Position numbers and translations under genes: made by a program. This document shows positions 44,696 to 55,439 of a stretch of 64,000 nt of DNA, piece after piece. Origin of the DNA: Carposina sasakii (lineage: Eukaryota > Arthropoda > Insecta > Lepidoptera > Carposinidae). The notes beneath the pieces are model-generated. The model was not told the origin of the DNA, searched no databases, and saw nothing but the letters and a program-made list of their open reading frames with translations. The number at the start of each line of letters is the position of its first letter. Within the stretch, counting starts at the first letter, position 1. Location of the stretch: the NCBI GenBank assembly GCA_014607495.2, contig CP053168.1, positions 496,001 to 560,000 on the forward strand, given 5' to 3'.

Positions 44696-46346
44696 CTAAA
44701 AACGCTCATTCTTAGGCTGGTCAGGGCTACAGTCTTTGACCTGGACACAGGTCTTTGTATTCTGATCCCTCACTAAGGGAGGTTCACAGTAGCAAGCTGA
44801 GTAGTCGCAGATCTTTCCGTTCTTATCTTCCACTGGGTGAGGGTTGGAGCAGGTCGCTTCGGGGGTGAGGTAGCCGCAGCCTGTCGTGTAGGCTCTAGTG
44901 TTGACTGGGCAGGGGGATGAACCTGGGTATGAAACAAGGGCGTATATAAAAATAGGTACATACCTATACATATTAGTGATGTGCCGGAGATCCGTATACG
45001 TATCCGCGGATATCCGAGGCAAAAGAAATATCCGTATCCGTGTCCGTGTCCGTATCCGTTGCTTTTTTGGCGGATCTTTTACGGATCTTTTTACCTTAAT
45101 TTTAAATTTATAAATGTCATTCTTTAAATTAGGTAGCAATAAAAAACTATTAAATTCAATTCAGATATTTTGTTATTTGCTAAAATCAATAGTTAGCTCC
45201 TTTATGTTGCGAACTTGTCAGAATTTAGTTACCATATCTATCCATATTAATATTATAAATGGGCAAATAATAAATGTGTGTGTCTATTTGTCCGTCTTTT
45301 AGGGCAAAACGGAGCAACAAAATGACGTGATTTTTTTTTTGTGGAGATAGTTGAAAAGATAAAGAGTGACATAGGCTACTTTTTGGCTCTTTGAGGGGTA
45401 GAAGTTTGTATGGAGCATATAAAAATATTTTCCCGGGATAAAAAAATAAACCTATGTCCGTGTCCTGGTTCTAAGCTACTTCCCTACCAATTTTCAGCCA
45501 AATCGGTACAGCCGTTCTTGAGTTATAAATAATGTTACTAACACGACTTTCCATTTATTTATTTTTGGCTTCCTACCTTGAAAACTGCAAAAAGGCCCAT
45601 ATAAAATTTCATCCACTCTTTTGCGAGGTTGGGGCAGAATTTCCAAAAAAATAATGTATGATTGTTTTTTAGACAAATATAAATAGTCCGCATACCAATT
45701 TTTAGCTTTCTACCTTGAAAATACCCCGTAAGGGATAAAGGCGTGATTATATGTATGTATGTATGAATCTCTACTTGTGTCAAGTCACGTATCAAATCAG
45801 TTTAATTCTTTAGCTATATTTTATCACTGCATACTTGCTTATTTTAAAATATTACTAATGGCTTTAAACATTCTCGTTAAACGATTTTTAAAGTCGTATT
45901 AATTAATACCTATCTGTTTATTTTAGTTTAGTCATGTTTAGTTTACCTGTATTTATATCTAGTAAAACGAAAATAGACATTTATAAAGCATAGACTAAAT
46001 TAAATATAACATAAACAATTATATTATTATCAACCCAACGATGTAAATTATCAATAAATAAAATTAAATCACAAAAAAAAAACATAAACAATTTTTGTTA
46101 AATATAATGTGGACGTAGACAGTAGGTTGACGAAAAACGGGGAACTATGACTAACTTGAACCTACATTAAACTATAACTAATTATTTATTTATTTATTGG
46201 CTGCCCGCGAATCTTCCTTTATCTTTTTAATAATGATTATACTTACATCTTCCTAAAATATAGATACAGCCTCTGGAGTGCGGCTCCGTAGCACCCATAC
46301 AACTCGCCACAAACGTGAGAACAGACAGACAAACTAACGACATCAT
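44696..46346 (-). CDS. TIL-domain secreted protease inhibitor, copy 3 (two exons)
   Basis: Exon 1 is 46346-46247 and exon 2 is 44922-44696 on the minus strand (327 coding bases, 108 residues). The 1324-bp phase-1 intron has donor AGAT|GTAAGTA and acceptor ATACCCAG|GTTC. Exon 1 starts MMSLVCLSVLTFVASCMGA, a signal peptide aligning with copy 1, followed by RGCIYILGR. The second ATG (46343) is an equally possible start. Exon 2 carries the same 8-cysteine TIL domain, ending SPDQPKNERF, and differs from copy 1 at about 18 of 71 aligned positions by eye. Predicted P1-P1' is Lys-Ile, pointing to trypsin-like targets. The gene converges on copies 1 and 2. Its intron holds a Helitron-like fragment, a GGATAC-type hexamer tract and a SINE tail. 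An upstream TATA box and a downstream AATAAA complete the model. Confidence 0.88.
44985..45075. repeat. ATCCGT/ATCCGC hexamer-like tract in TIL copy 3 intron
   Basis: Repeated TATCCG/TGTCCG units ('ccgtatccgtgtccgtgtcc') with 'gcggatatccg'. A simple tract with a two-fold symmetric centre. Confidence 0.6.
45240..45540 (+). mobile_element. Helitron-like fragment in TIL copy 3 intron
   Basis: 'catattaatattataaatg' head, 'acataggctactttttgg', 'attttcccgggataaaa' and 'cagccaaatcggtacagcc'; no CTAG end seen. Confidence 0.5.
45718..45766 (+). mobile_element. SINE-B 3' end only
   Basis: 'ataccccgtaagggataaag', 'gcgtgattatatg' and ATGT tail. Confidence 0.6.
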
Positions 46347-46401
46347 TGTGATATTTCTTCGCTTCGACTAAATGTTTTCCTAGACACATGTCCTTATAAC
46401 C

Positions 46402-46444
46402 TTTATATACCCTTGGAATAGATCTACCTATCATAATAAGATAA
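46402..46444 (-). promoter_or_regulatory. TATA box and two GATA motifs upstream of TIL copy 3
   Basis: Minus-strand TATATAAA occupies 46409-46402, about 60 bases before the ATG at 46346. Just upstream lie two WGATAR matches, TGATAG (46433-46428, minus) and AGATAA (46439-46444, plus). GATA factors commonly drive fat-body, gut and immune genes in insects, so this is compatible with such expression; the binding is inference. Confidence 0.5.
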
Positions 46445-46658
46445 CATGAAATGCAAACGAGAGGAAAATATTTTAGGGATCCGCTGGTTTAAAAAATATA
46501 GCAATTAGAGAAAAAATTACCCAACAACAGCAAATGACCTTAGTTTTCTATCGCATGACATAGTTCTACACTACAGCCTTTACTCGTACACATCGCTGAT
46601 GTATCATATGTACGCTCAGTGACGGTATGTCTTTCCCATACTATAGGTATATTAAAGA

Positions 46659-47339
46659 GTAGTAGACGCCCACGACTCCGTCCGCGTAGACTACAAAATA
46701 TCGAAATTTTTTCCCGGGATAAAAAGTAGCCTATATGTTAAATGGGACCTGTCACAATACAGTGTGTTTTTTTGTGGCCACCTTTAACGAAGGGTACGTA
46801 TTCTATACATGAAATAAAGTAAGTTTATGCCAAAAAAAATGCTGGGAATTTTTTTTTTTATCCAAAAAATTTTTTTAAATTCCTTGATCGTGCGAAATTT
46901 ATAGTGTCTAGTGTTTATGTTTTTTTATAGACAGATATTAATTATTTTTCGTGAAAAAATTGCTACGCGCGTCTATGTGCATTTATGCAGAAAAACGCAG
47001 TCTAACTCAAGTTTGGACCCTAATATTTTGGAAGCCAGACACTTCCCAGGTATGCTTCCATGGAGAAAAATGATCGTGAGGATGAGGAGATTCCGTAGTT
47101 TTCGGGAACGTTGACGACCAAAAATCACCCTGTATACTACTGAAAACTGCATCGAAATCGGTTCAGCCGTTTCTAAGATTAGTGTGTACAAACGCACAGA
47201 CAAACTGACAAACCGACAAAAATTCCAAAAATCATTCTTTTGGGTACTATTACGTTGATAAAGGTCTCCTATAATATTTTTTCTCATATATCTTCCATGT
47301 GCAGACAGCGATTCGTTACATTTTTATAATATGTATAGA
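46659..47339 (-). mobile_element. Helitron-like element split by MITE-1 copy F
   Basis: Reversed element: 'agtagacgcccacgactccg' at the left end and 'tttttataatatgtataga' at the right, the reverse of the TCTATACAT start. Removing the MITE (46760-47132) plus one TA restores the family sequence around 'tgtcacaatat...ctgaaaactgc'. Confidence 0.8.
46760..47132 (-). mobile_element. MITE-1 copy F, nested
   Basis: 373 bp between TA (46758-46759) and TA (47133-47134). Ends CAGTGTGTTTTTTTG and ATCACCCTG. Confidence 0.88.
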
Positions 47340-47434
47340 TAAAGATCTCTTAAAAGGACCTCTACATCTTGGCTCTGGTCTATCTTCGGTCGTGTTAGCT
47401 TTCCGTCCCATCGAGCTAAAAGAGTGAATACAAA

Positions 47435-47535
47435 AGAAGGCTTCTTCTTTATGTCCCTGTGTCCCCTAGCTGGGGTAGAGGGCCTCCACAGATCTCCGCC
47501 ACGCCGTTCGGTTCTGAGCTACAAAAGAAGGCAAA
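47435..47535 (-). mobile_element. LINE reverse-transcriptase C-terminal scrap
   Basis: Minus translation AQNRTAWRRSVEALYPS then GHRDIKKKPSF resembles the 'DRxxWRxxVEAL' end of LINE proteins. Confidence 0.5.
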
Positions 47536-47539
47536 AAGC

Positions 47540-48245
47540 ACATAACCAAGGACTGGTACTTGGTAAAAAAAACTAGTTGAGTACTAAGTCGATAATACCT
47601 ACATCTGTAAGTGGTCAGTTTAAAACTGCACATAGCAACATACCCATGTTATGAACAAAACTGGTTCTTTTGTTTGTGTTTCTCTAGGTAGGTATGTTAA
47701 TTGGATAGGTAATCAAATACAGGTATTTTCAAAGTCAGACTGCCCGTGTTGTCGCAAATACAAACAAATGAGGTTATACCTCACACCCTAGAGTACAACT
47801 AATGTGCATTGTCGACCTTTGGAATGAGAAAGTAATTTATTTAAGATCCCATAAAAACAAATCCAAAATGGGGTGGCTAGAACTACAGGATCACGATTAG
47901 TTTTTAGAAAATACCTAAATCTACGTAGGTATAGGCAATAGGAAAGTACCAATAAATATTCCTATAACACTATAAAACACCCAACCTATTTGCATACCGT
48001 ATCATCCCATACATTCTACGATATGCGGGTAATCCATGAAAATTAGTAATAAAACATAATTAACCGCTTCCACGCGGATTATTTACCGCTAAATCTGTAT
48101 TAATTAATCACCGGCTAATCCTTTACGAACATGGTTAATGTCATGAAGTAAGAACAGAAAGGAGGTGTCCTATGGCTTCCTAGGATAGAAGTGCCATCTA
48201 ACGGCGGTCGTATGAAAGTAATAAAAAAGCTATCTTTACTGTATC
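47540..48245. other. Intergenic DNA, nothing recognised
   Basis: No gene or shared repeat that I can support. Confidence 0.35.
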
Positions 48246-48249
48246 CCAG

Positions 48250-48400
48250 CGTAGCGTTGAACGCCCTCCAACTAGATGGACCGATGACTCAAAGAGGGCG
48301 GCTGGTATTGACTGGATGGCAGAAATGGGAGATCGAGCCGTGTGGCGTGCTCTAGGGGATGCCTACGTCCAGCAGTGGGTTGCAATAGACTGAAGATGAC
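48250..48400 (+). mobile_element. LINE-E 3' end, uninterrupted
   Basis: 'cgtagcgttgaacgcc', ACTAGATGGACCGATGACTC, 'gactggatggcagaaatggg' and GTCCAGCAGTGGGTTGCA. It supplies the empty target site for the hAT MITE at 35555-35740. Confidence 0.7.
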
Positions 48401-48909
48401 GACTGTACCCACTGGTGAAATATTCCTTCAAGGCCGTTATAATTATTACGGTACCGCTATCCTCGATAACCATAGCTTAGAAGTATGTTATACAATACTC
48501 TAATGCCTATGTAAATACGTTTTGTACAAAGAGAGCCAATCGCGCTAAATGATAACATTTCAACAGAGGGGACAATTTTCAATTAATCTCAGCGAAATTC
48601 GACACATTGGCTTTTTAGATTTATTTAGCACGTTTGTTACATGACGTGACAAAGTCCAACCGCTGTTAGAGCGAATTTCACTATCGGTCATAAACTTGCT
48701 ACATTTTCTAGTTCTACCTACACAGCTTCAACATAGATTATAGCAACTCTTCCATGCCCTTCCTTCTTGGTTTATGTCGAGGGATATATCTCCATACTGC
48801 ATTATGTTGAGAGCCGAAAATTGGGTTTGGAATTCAGCTGTTTTGGCAATATTATTGTGTTACTAGCGATTTCCCGCGTCTACGTTCTTTAGTAAATAAG
48901 TTCAGTAAT

Positions 48910-49012
48910 ACATACATATAATCACGCCTTTATCCCTTACGGGGTAGGCAGAGCACCAAGGGCCGATAGAACCACATGGTGCCCCTTCTGACCAATTTTG
49001 AGGGTATATAGT
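48910..49012 (-). mobile_element. SINE-B, short form, reversed
   Basis: Starts with 'acatacatataatcacgcc' (reversed tail) and ends 'gaccaattttgagggtata'. Confidence 0.7.
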
Positions 49013-49049
49013 TAGATAATACAGATAACAATTGTTTCTTAGCTATACC

Positions 49050-49172
49050 CAAAGAGGGTTAGCGTCAGGCAGGCGGCCGACCGTAAAACAAATGCCAAAT
49101 CTTTGACAATGTGAGTTTCGAAAACCATATTGCGCCGACATAATGGGGCAAGGGCAGGAAGATGATGAACAC
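49050..49172 (+). mobile_element. SINE-A, 3' part
   Basis: 'gagggttagcgtcaggcagg', 'caaatgccaaatctttgac', 'tattgcgccgaca' and 'gggcaggaagatgatga'. Confidence 0.6.
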
Positions 49173-49718
49173 GGCTATTAAGTTTTATCTTTTCTTTATT
49201 TGCATTCTACTGGCTTACAGGAGTTGCAGTGGTTGGTGGTGCTCTACTCTGCCAACACCACAGGCACACCACCGCCATGTACCGTAGCCAAACTGGACGG
49301 TTACCACAAAATAAAATAAGAAAATATTTTTGTGTGAAGAACCTAAAAGGGAGCAAACACAAGTAATCGCTTGTAAAATACAAAAAGCTAACAGAATAAA
49401 AAATTTGGGCCACTAAAAAAGCGAAAACAATTGTCAGCCCCATCGCGGCGCATCGGTTTTATGGGGCGCGACTGCCGAAGCTCCGGGAATTGATTTAAAT
49501 TGGCGAACGCTGTAAAACTGAGCCCTCCCGCCTTGAATACAAATGCAGTTTTAATTTTTGTGACGGGCTATGAAACTAGCATTTTTCAGTTACTTTGTTG
49601 TAAAATAAACATAGATGAAATCATTACCTACTATATTAGGGTAGGGAGGCGCTGAGCCAAGTAAAGTCATGCCTTATGATAATTAAGTAGGTACACAAGA
49701 TTCACATAAATACATATG

Positions 49719-50294
49719 CAGGGTGATTTTTGGTCGTCAACGTTTCCGAAAACTACGGAATCTCCTCGTCGTCACGATTATTTTTCTCCATGGAAGCATA
49801 CCTGGGAAGTGTCTGGTTTCCAAAATATTAGGATCCAAAGTTGAGTAAATAGACTGCGTTTTTCTGCATAAATGCACATTGATGCGTGTAGCAAGATTTT
49901 TTCACGAGAAATAATTAATAGGGGCCATCCATATATTACGTCACAGGTTAAGGGGGAGGGAGGGGGTCGTTAAACTGTGACATTGTGTGACAAGGGGGTG
50001 GGAGGGGACCTAAATTTCGTGACGTCACATTTTCATTCAATAATCTCTAAATATAAATTTGCAAAAAGCTAAATCTGACGTCACCCTAGGTGTGACCAGC
50101 TGTGACAAGGAGGGGCAAAAAATCATGAAATTCGTGTGACGTAATTTATGGATGACCCCATATCTGTCTATGAAAAAACTAGCATAAACACTGGACACTA
50201 TAATTTTTTCCCGATCAAGTAATAAAAAAAATTCAAAAAAAATTACATCGTTTCCCTCCATTTTTTTGGCAAAAACGTACTTTCTTTGATGTAT
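49719..50294 (+). mobile_element. MITE-1 copy G with nested insertion, right end lost
   Basis: Starts CAGGGTGATTTTTGG; interrupted at 49921-50159 by a second MITE; stops after 'tactttctttgatgtata' without its terminal repeat. Confidence 0.8.
49921..50159. mobile_element. 239-bp MITE with 'ATCCATAAATTACGTCACA' ends, 3-bp target duplication
   Basis: Inverted ends GGGGCCATCCATATATTACG and (reverse of right end) GGGGTCATCCATAAATTACG agree over about 25 bp with two mismatches. The target ATA is duplicated (49918-49920 and 50160-50162). The uninterrupted MITE-1 text 'ataattaatatctgtctat' in other copies proves the insertion. Superfamily not assigned. Confidence 0.88.
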
Positions 50295-50396
50295 ACACAC
50301 GCTGTGTTTCCGAAATGGGATAGCCAGAACCGCATGATCGTAAAGGGAATCCCACAGCCACGTTAACCATAGCGAGGACAGAAGTAAATTATCAGT

Positions 50397-50633
50397 CATC
50401 ATCTTTTTCTCATTACTTATGGGGTCGGCTTAATATGAATTCAAAACTCACATTGCGAAAGATTTGGCATTTGTTATACGGCCGACTGCCTGCCTGACGC
50501 TAACCCTCCTCGGGTTGGGTTTTAGAAAATGCGTACATGAAATAAATTTTACAGTACAGGGCCGTGACTGGAATCGAACCCACGCTTTCCGACCGAAAGG
50601 CACGTCTTACCCATTGGGATATCACCGATGTAA
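50397..50633 (-). mobile_element. tRNA-derived SINE-A, near complete, reversed
   Basis: The right end holds the tRNA-like head in reverse ('actggaatcgaacccacgc', 'cccattgggatatcaccg'); the left end has 'tcatcatctttttctcatta'. Confidence 0.75.
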
Positions 50634-51040
50634 ATTGTATCAATGACAATGGTAATTCGAACACGCTGTTTTCCTAGCCCATAAGATACTGTTTTCAGAA
50701 GTTGCTTCCTTTGAAATTGTGGCCCAACGTTAAACCCCTCGCGTGACGGACGATACCTTCTACCCCCTTTTTACCACCTTTCCACCCCTTCAAGTGCAAT
50801 GAAGATGATTCGATACAAAGGTTTATTGTTTACATTGACTTCAGAATTTACTTTTTCCGTGTGGACTTTAGTAAAATATTTTAAAAAGATTGTATTGTAG
50901 CTATCGTGATTTAGCTAGCGTGTGTGAATTGTTGAAACGTGAACGCGATCGAATTCGAATTGAAAACTACAATAAGCCTTCAGGTTAACATGGCTTTATC
51001 ATAGAGATGGCATATCTTCCATATATATATTACCCATATA

Positions 51041-51238
51041 CAGGGTGTAATAAAGGGATATGTTTAGAAATAGTCCACTATGGAGAATATCTTCACATTA
51101 ATATTTTTTATTTTGGCAAGATTGTATCATATCTGAAAAACATAAATTATTTCTGGTCTCTAATTTTATAGGCTCATATAGTGGGCTGTTTGCTTTGCAT
51201 TCCGCTTATCGTATGTACCTATTCTATTACCTATCCTG
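51041..51238 (+). mobile_element. MITE-2 copy, decayed
   Basis: CAGGGTGTAATAAAGGGATA start and TATCCTG end, both next to TA; centre diverged. Confidence 0.6.
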
Positions 51239-51239
51239 T

Positions 51240-52250
51240 ATATGTGTATCTCTATAGAATATGCAATAACGAGGCATTTCACATAGCATTCGACAAGTGT
51301 ACTATTATACCGCGCCAAAAGCAATTCAATATCATACATTGGAAAAAGGAAATTGAAGGTTCACATGTAAAGGTGGGGTGCCAGTTATGGCGGGGGAAAT
51401 ACTTTATTAAAATTTGTTAACCCTGTTCGAACATTTGAAGCTAGTAACGCTTATTCACGATGAAAATCCGTGGAATCTAAATATCTTCAAAACTAGTTAT
51501 TCACAGCTGCCTCATCTTACGTTTATACTGGGTGCTAGGTATTGGTGCATAGGTATAGGTATTTACAATAACGGTTGTAAAAACACGCAATCTTCATAAA
51601 TATTTGCTGCAAGGTTTCATAATGGTCGCGGATGCATGGTGTACAAAAACCTTTAAAGTAACTTAATTAGGTAATAATGGCCGAAAATATGTTACACAAA
51701 TGAACCAAATCACAGATTTCTATTCAAGGCAGTGCATGCATAGTATTGACAAATATACCTACTTGTGACAAATGAGATATCTTTAGATACTTTGCATAGC
51801 ATTGCTCCTTAACTTAGATGCGTAGATAATCAGTGTTTTCTTTCATTGCATAAAACAATTATTTTATTATGCTACTTGCTTATTATTAGAGATAGGCGAG
51901 TGATGGGGATCGGGTGAGCTATGGTATGATTAACCTATATCTATACTAGCACGCCCAAAATGCTGGCTGTATTGCCGCGTTAAGTGGCATTATTTATGGA
52001 TACTGATATAATGGTAAATTATTATGTTGTTTTATTTGTATTTTCTTTTTACTATCTAATTTTATAATATACAATATCTTGACTAAGATAAATTTATAAA
52101 AACACTTATCTATTAATATAATCCGTTAGGATGTGGTTGATCGTTTCATCTTTAAACATTGTGCTGAGGGATTCAGCTTTGTTTGCCGAGATTTGGCTAG
52201 TGTATAGCTATCGGGATGAAAAATAACGTTGCCAATATGTAATTTATAAC
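51240..52250. other. Intergenic DNA, nearly nothing recognised
   Basis: One scrap at about 51952-51990 is the reverse of the LINE-F end ('ttgccgcgtt' / RGNAAS-like). The small open frames have no family features. Confidence 0.4.
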
Positions 52251-52282
52251 AGAGATGGTAAAATTCGTCATCCGAGTAATTG

Positions 52283-52398
52283 ACCCGGTAGCTCAGTGGT
52301 TAGAGCAACTAGCACGGTATGCAGTGGTCGTGGGTTCGATTCCCACTCGGGTGAAGAATTTTTTCCACTTCTTTATTAATAATTTTATAATATGTAGT
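52283..52398 (+). mobile_element. tRNA-derived SINE-D
   Basis: The tRNA-like head 52283-52353 has A box TAGCTCAGTGG (52289-52299) and B box GGTTCGATTCC (52333-52343). A paired D stem (GCTC/GAGC) and most of an acceptor stem (ACCCG/CGGGT) remain, but no anticodon stem pairs. The tail 'cttctttattaataattt' is shared with the copy at 15311-15410. Confidence 0.7.
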
Positions 52399-52914
52399 TT
52401 TAATAATTTATATTCGCTTGTTAGGTCCCCCGAAAATTTCTATGCTTAATTTTTTATCCTGGCTTACAAGAGTTACAGTGGCGGGAATGAGTGGTGGGCC
52501 AATACCGGTAAAAAGTGTAAATTGTAAATTGTAAGTGTAAATTGCTTCAACGGCATTGCTATCAATTTTTAAGTGGTTTACACAAAAACCCGCTGACACT
52601 GCGTCCCCACACCCAAGCATTTGTTTGTACTTGTACACAGAGGAAATGAAAAGGGTAAAGCGGCCAATGACGGACCTAGCAGGACCCGGCATTTAGAGGA
52701 TCTACATAACATTGGACCTTTTAGGGCCCAGATTTGTGACGAGAGCTCTTTTTGTATAGATCGCCGTGGATACCAAGCTTTTGTTGCCGATGTAGAAGGA
52801 TTTTAAGTGAATATGTAATCTAAATATGTATTTTTTGTGGAGACTAAATCTAATCGGGCTTTGCAATGCTAATCGAAAAATGCGAAAGGTACATTAGTTT
52901 GGTGACAAAACATA

Positions 52915-53291
52915 CAGGGTGTTTTTTAAACCCCTTTAACGAAGGGTACGTATTCTATACATGAAATAAAGTAAGTTTATGCCAAAAAAATGCTGGGAAT
53001 TTTTTTTTTTTTATTATTTTTTTTTTTAATTCCTTGATCGTGCGAAATTTATAGTGTCTAGTGTTTATGTTAGTTTTTTTATAGACAGATATTAATTATT
53101 TTTCGTGAAAAAATCCTGCTACGCGCGTCTATGTGCATTTATGCAGAAAAACGCAGTCTATTTACTCAACTTTGGACCCTAATATTTTGGAAACCAGACA
53201 CTTCCCAGGTATGCTTTCATGGAGAAAAATGATCGTGATGATGAGAAGATTCCGTAGTTTTCGGGAACGTTGACAACCAAAAATCATTCTG
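52915..53291 (-). mobile_element. MITE-1 copy H
   Basis: TA-flanked; ends CAGGGTGTTTTTTAAAC and AAATCATTCTG. Confidence 0.85.
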
Positions 53292-53319
53292 TATAGGGAA
53301 TAGAGATCTTATCAAACGG

Positions 53320-53505
53320 ACTGTAGTCTAACTAATATAAAAAATACGAAAGTTTTGTTTGTTGCCTCTATGATTTATTTATCCAATCTTCTTGAAATTT
53401 TGAGTTAATTGAAATTGAGATAGTTGAAATTGAGAGTACGGGGAAGGACATAGGCTACATTCTGGAAGTCTACGCGGGTGGAGTCACGGGCAACAGCATT
53501 AACAT
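53320..53505 (+). mobile_element. Helitron-like fragment
   Basis: 'aatacgaaagttttgtttg' and 'gaaggacataggctacattc' lead to 'gtctacgcgggtggagtcacgggcaa'-type end; CTAG lost. Confidence 0.5.
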
Positions 53506-53764
53506 TTAAGCTCTTTTTTACTTTCGTAACAATGTTACCTCAATCTGGGGTGAGTTTCATGGAATAGCTCCTATGCCTGATTTGGCAACTAACATTTATT
53601 GTATGCAGTGACACAGATGGTGTAGTCATACATATAGTAGCTGGCGTCCTCGCCCAGGGAGCTGTTTGATGAAACACACTCCACTATAATATTATCTGTG
53701 AATGATGTAGCACACCTATAATTGGCACATACATCAGATTTTTTAGTTGTAAGTGTAATTATTG

Positions 53765-53815
53765 TTGCTCTTAATGTATGTTCTGTAAGTGTGTCTAAAT
53801 AAATAAATAAATAAA
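53765..53815 (+). mobile_element. LINE-like tail (AAAT)n
   Basis: 'gtctaaataaataaataaat' tail follows 'ttgctcttaatgtatgttc'. The upstream 150 bp may be the element's 3' end but is not identified. Confidence 0.35.
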
Positions 53816-54159
53816 CATTATTTTTCTATCAAATCAAATCCTGAGTTAAATAGAAGGACAATTCCTTTTTAATCATTACAACACATTAATATCTAATTAC
53901 GCCCTAAGTCAGTTATTATGCAGCTATTACACAGCAGTTAGACAGCTAGTTCTACATTTAGAGCTGTATAATTTGGGGCCCAATTTGCGGATATAAGGTC
54001 TGTATACGGATGTACAGCCCTTATCCAGCCAACCTGTAGTTGTATAAGTTCTTCAAAATTTTCAATGTACAGCGTTTATAGAGCTTCGAATGATATCTGG
54101 GATAGCACGCATCGATAGCACACATCCATAGCCCGCATCCTTCCATATAAAAAAAACAT

Positions 54160-54330
54160 ATCTTAGTAGAATCCGTTTGCACCAGTGCTAAGCTATGTGC
54201 ACCAATGAATATGATCGGAGGATATCAAACGCATCCATAGCAACGCAGCATAACACGTCTCTGGTAGAAAGGCAGTCCTTATACTTATACGTTTCTCCGT
54301 AGTCCCTGCACGTCTTGTCGCGGCACAAAC
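54160..54330 (+). repeat. Interspersed repeat shared with 10865-11070
   Basis: 'gatatcaaacgcatccatag' and 'ggtagaaaggcag' in the same order as the other copy. Confidence 0.4.
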
Positions 54331-54339
54331 GACCCGGTT

Positions 54340-55235
54340 TAATTAACTACAGATAGTAAAAACTTACTGACATCCGACAGTAAGGAGAATAGAGTTTATT
54401 TTTTTACAAGAAAACTATAAGGAAGTTAATTAGAAGGGAGGAAAATTTCATTGCTCTCTTTTTTGGCAGTTGCGGTTGAATGAAAATAGTATATACCCTG
54501 GGACTGAGTACTGGATGGACCACTGAAAAAAATACCCGGTTCTGAGCCACCTAGAAATCATTAAGTAAGCTCCTTTGCAAGAGAAGCAAGATGGCCATTT
54601 GACGTGGAACATACAAGTTGATCAAAAATAAACTTTAATATATATATGGCTCAGTGCGCAACATCTAGAAATAGGTATTTATGCATATAGACCTGTAGTC
54701 TTAACTAAATAATGAATAATAAGACACTCCACATAGCAATAATTTTACACTACAGTGATCCGTGGTCTAATTACGTAATTTTCGCGTTGAAATGTGAAAT
54801 TCCTTCGCGATTGCTGTTACATAATTTCAAGTTGTGTTCAAAATTCAGATTGAATACAAGTACAAGAAGGGTAGAAATTTCTATAACTAACTTAAAAACT
54901 ACTTAGGGCTAGCGTAAGTAGAAAGTTCTTGAATGCCTTCGTCATGCAAAGAACACTCCCAAATCAAAGTTTCATGCCTCTAAGACCAGTTGCTTAGGCT
55001 CTGCGTCCGTCAATCAGTCATTCAGGACAAAGAATTTTGTATATGTATGTATAGATCAGCGAATATTGTGAAAATTTTCGTTATCTATCTCTGTGAACAA
55101 CTATGAGAATGGTACATTGGTTTGATGATAAGACACAGAGGGAATAGAGATCCTGTCAAACGCACTGTAGTCCAACATAAAAAATGCAAAAGTTTTATTT
55201 GTGGCGTCTTGACGCTTTATTACTCAGAAAATCGC
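54340..55235. other. Intergenic DNA, nothing recognised
   Basis: No shared repeat or coding signal that I can support. Confidence 0.35.
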
Positions 55236-55238
55236 ATT

Positions 55239-55433
55239 CGGCCCCCTTATTACCTAACTAGCAAAAGCAAAGCGATAGCGAAAATTGTACAAAAATAGCT
55301 GATTGCTTGTCAAATTCGTATTACGTAAAATGAATTTAAAGGAACTTTGACATTTCAAGGCAAAAAATATTGTACAATTTTCGCAATCGCTTTGCTTCGG
55401 CTTTGCTATTGTTTTTACGTAATCAGAGGGCCG
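55239..55433. mobile_element. Foldback MITE (about 195 bp)
   Basis: Mirrored ends CGGCCCCCTTATTAC and (reverse of right) CGGCCCTCTGATTAC, with inner mirrored AGCAAAGCGATAGCGAAAAT / ATTTTCGCAATCGCTTTGCT. A diverged relative may lie at 6600-6790. Confidence 0.75.
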
Positions 55434-55439
55434 TTGTTA

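Noticed and set aside
44898..45113. Plus-strand open frame rich in RIRVRVRI
   Set aside because: It is the antisense and frame shadow of the hexamer tract and TIL copy 3 exon 2.
52283..52353. tRNA gene
   Set aside because: A and B boxes are intact, but the anticodon stem does not pair and the sequence continues into a tail shared with the copy at 15311, so it is a SINE head.
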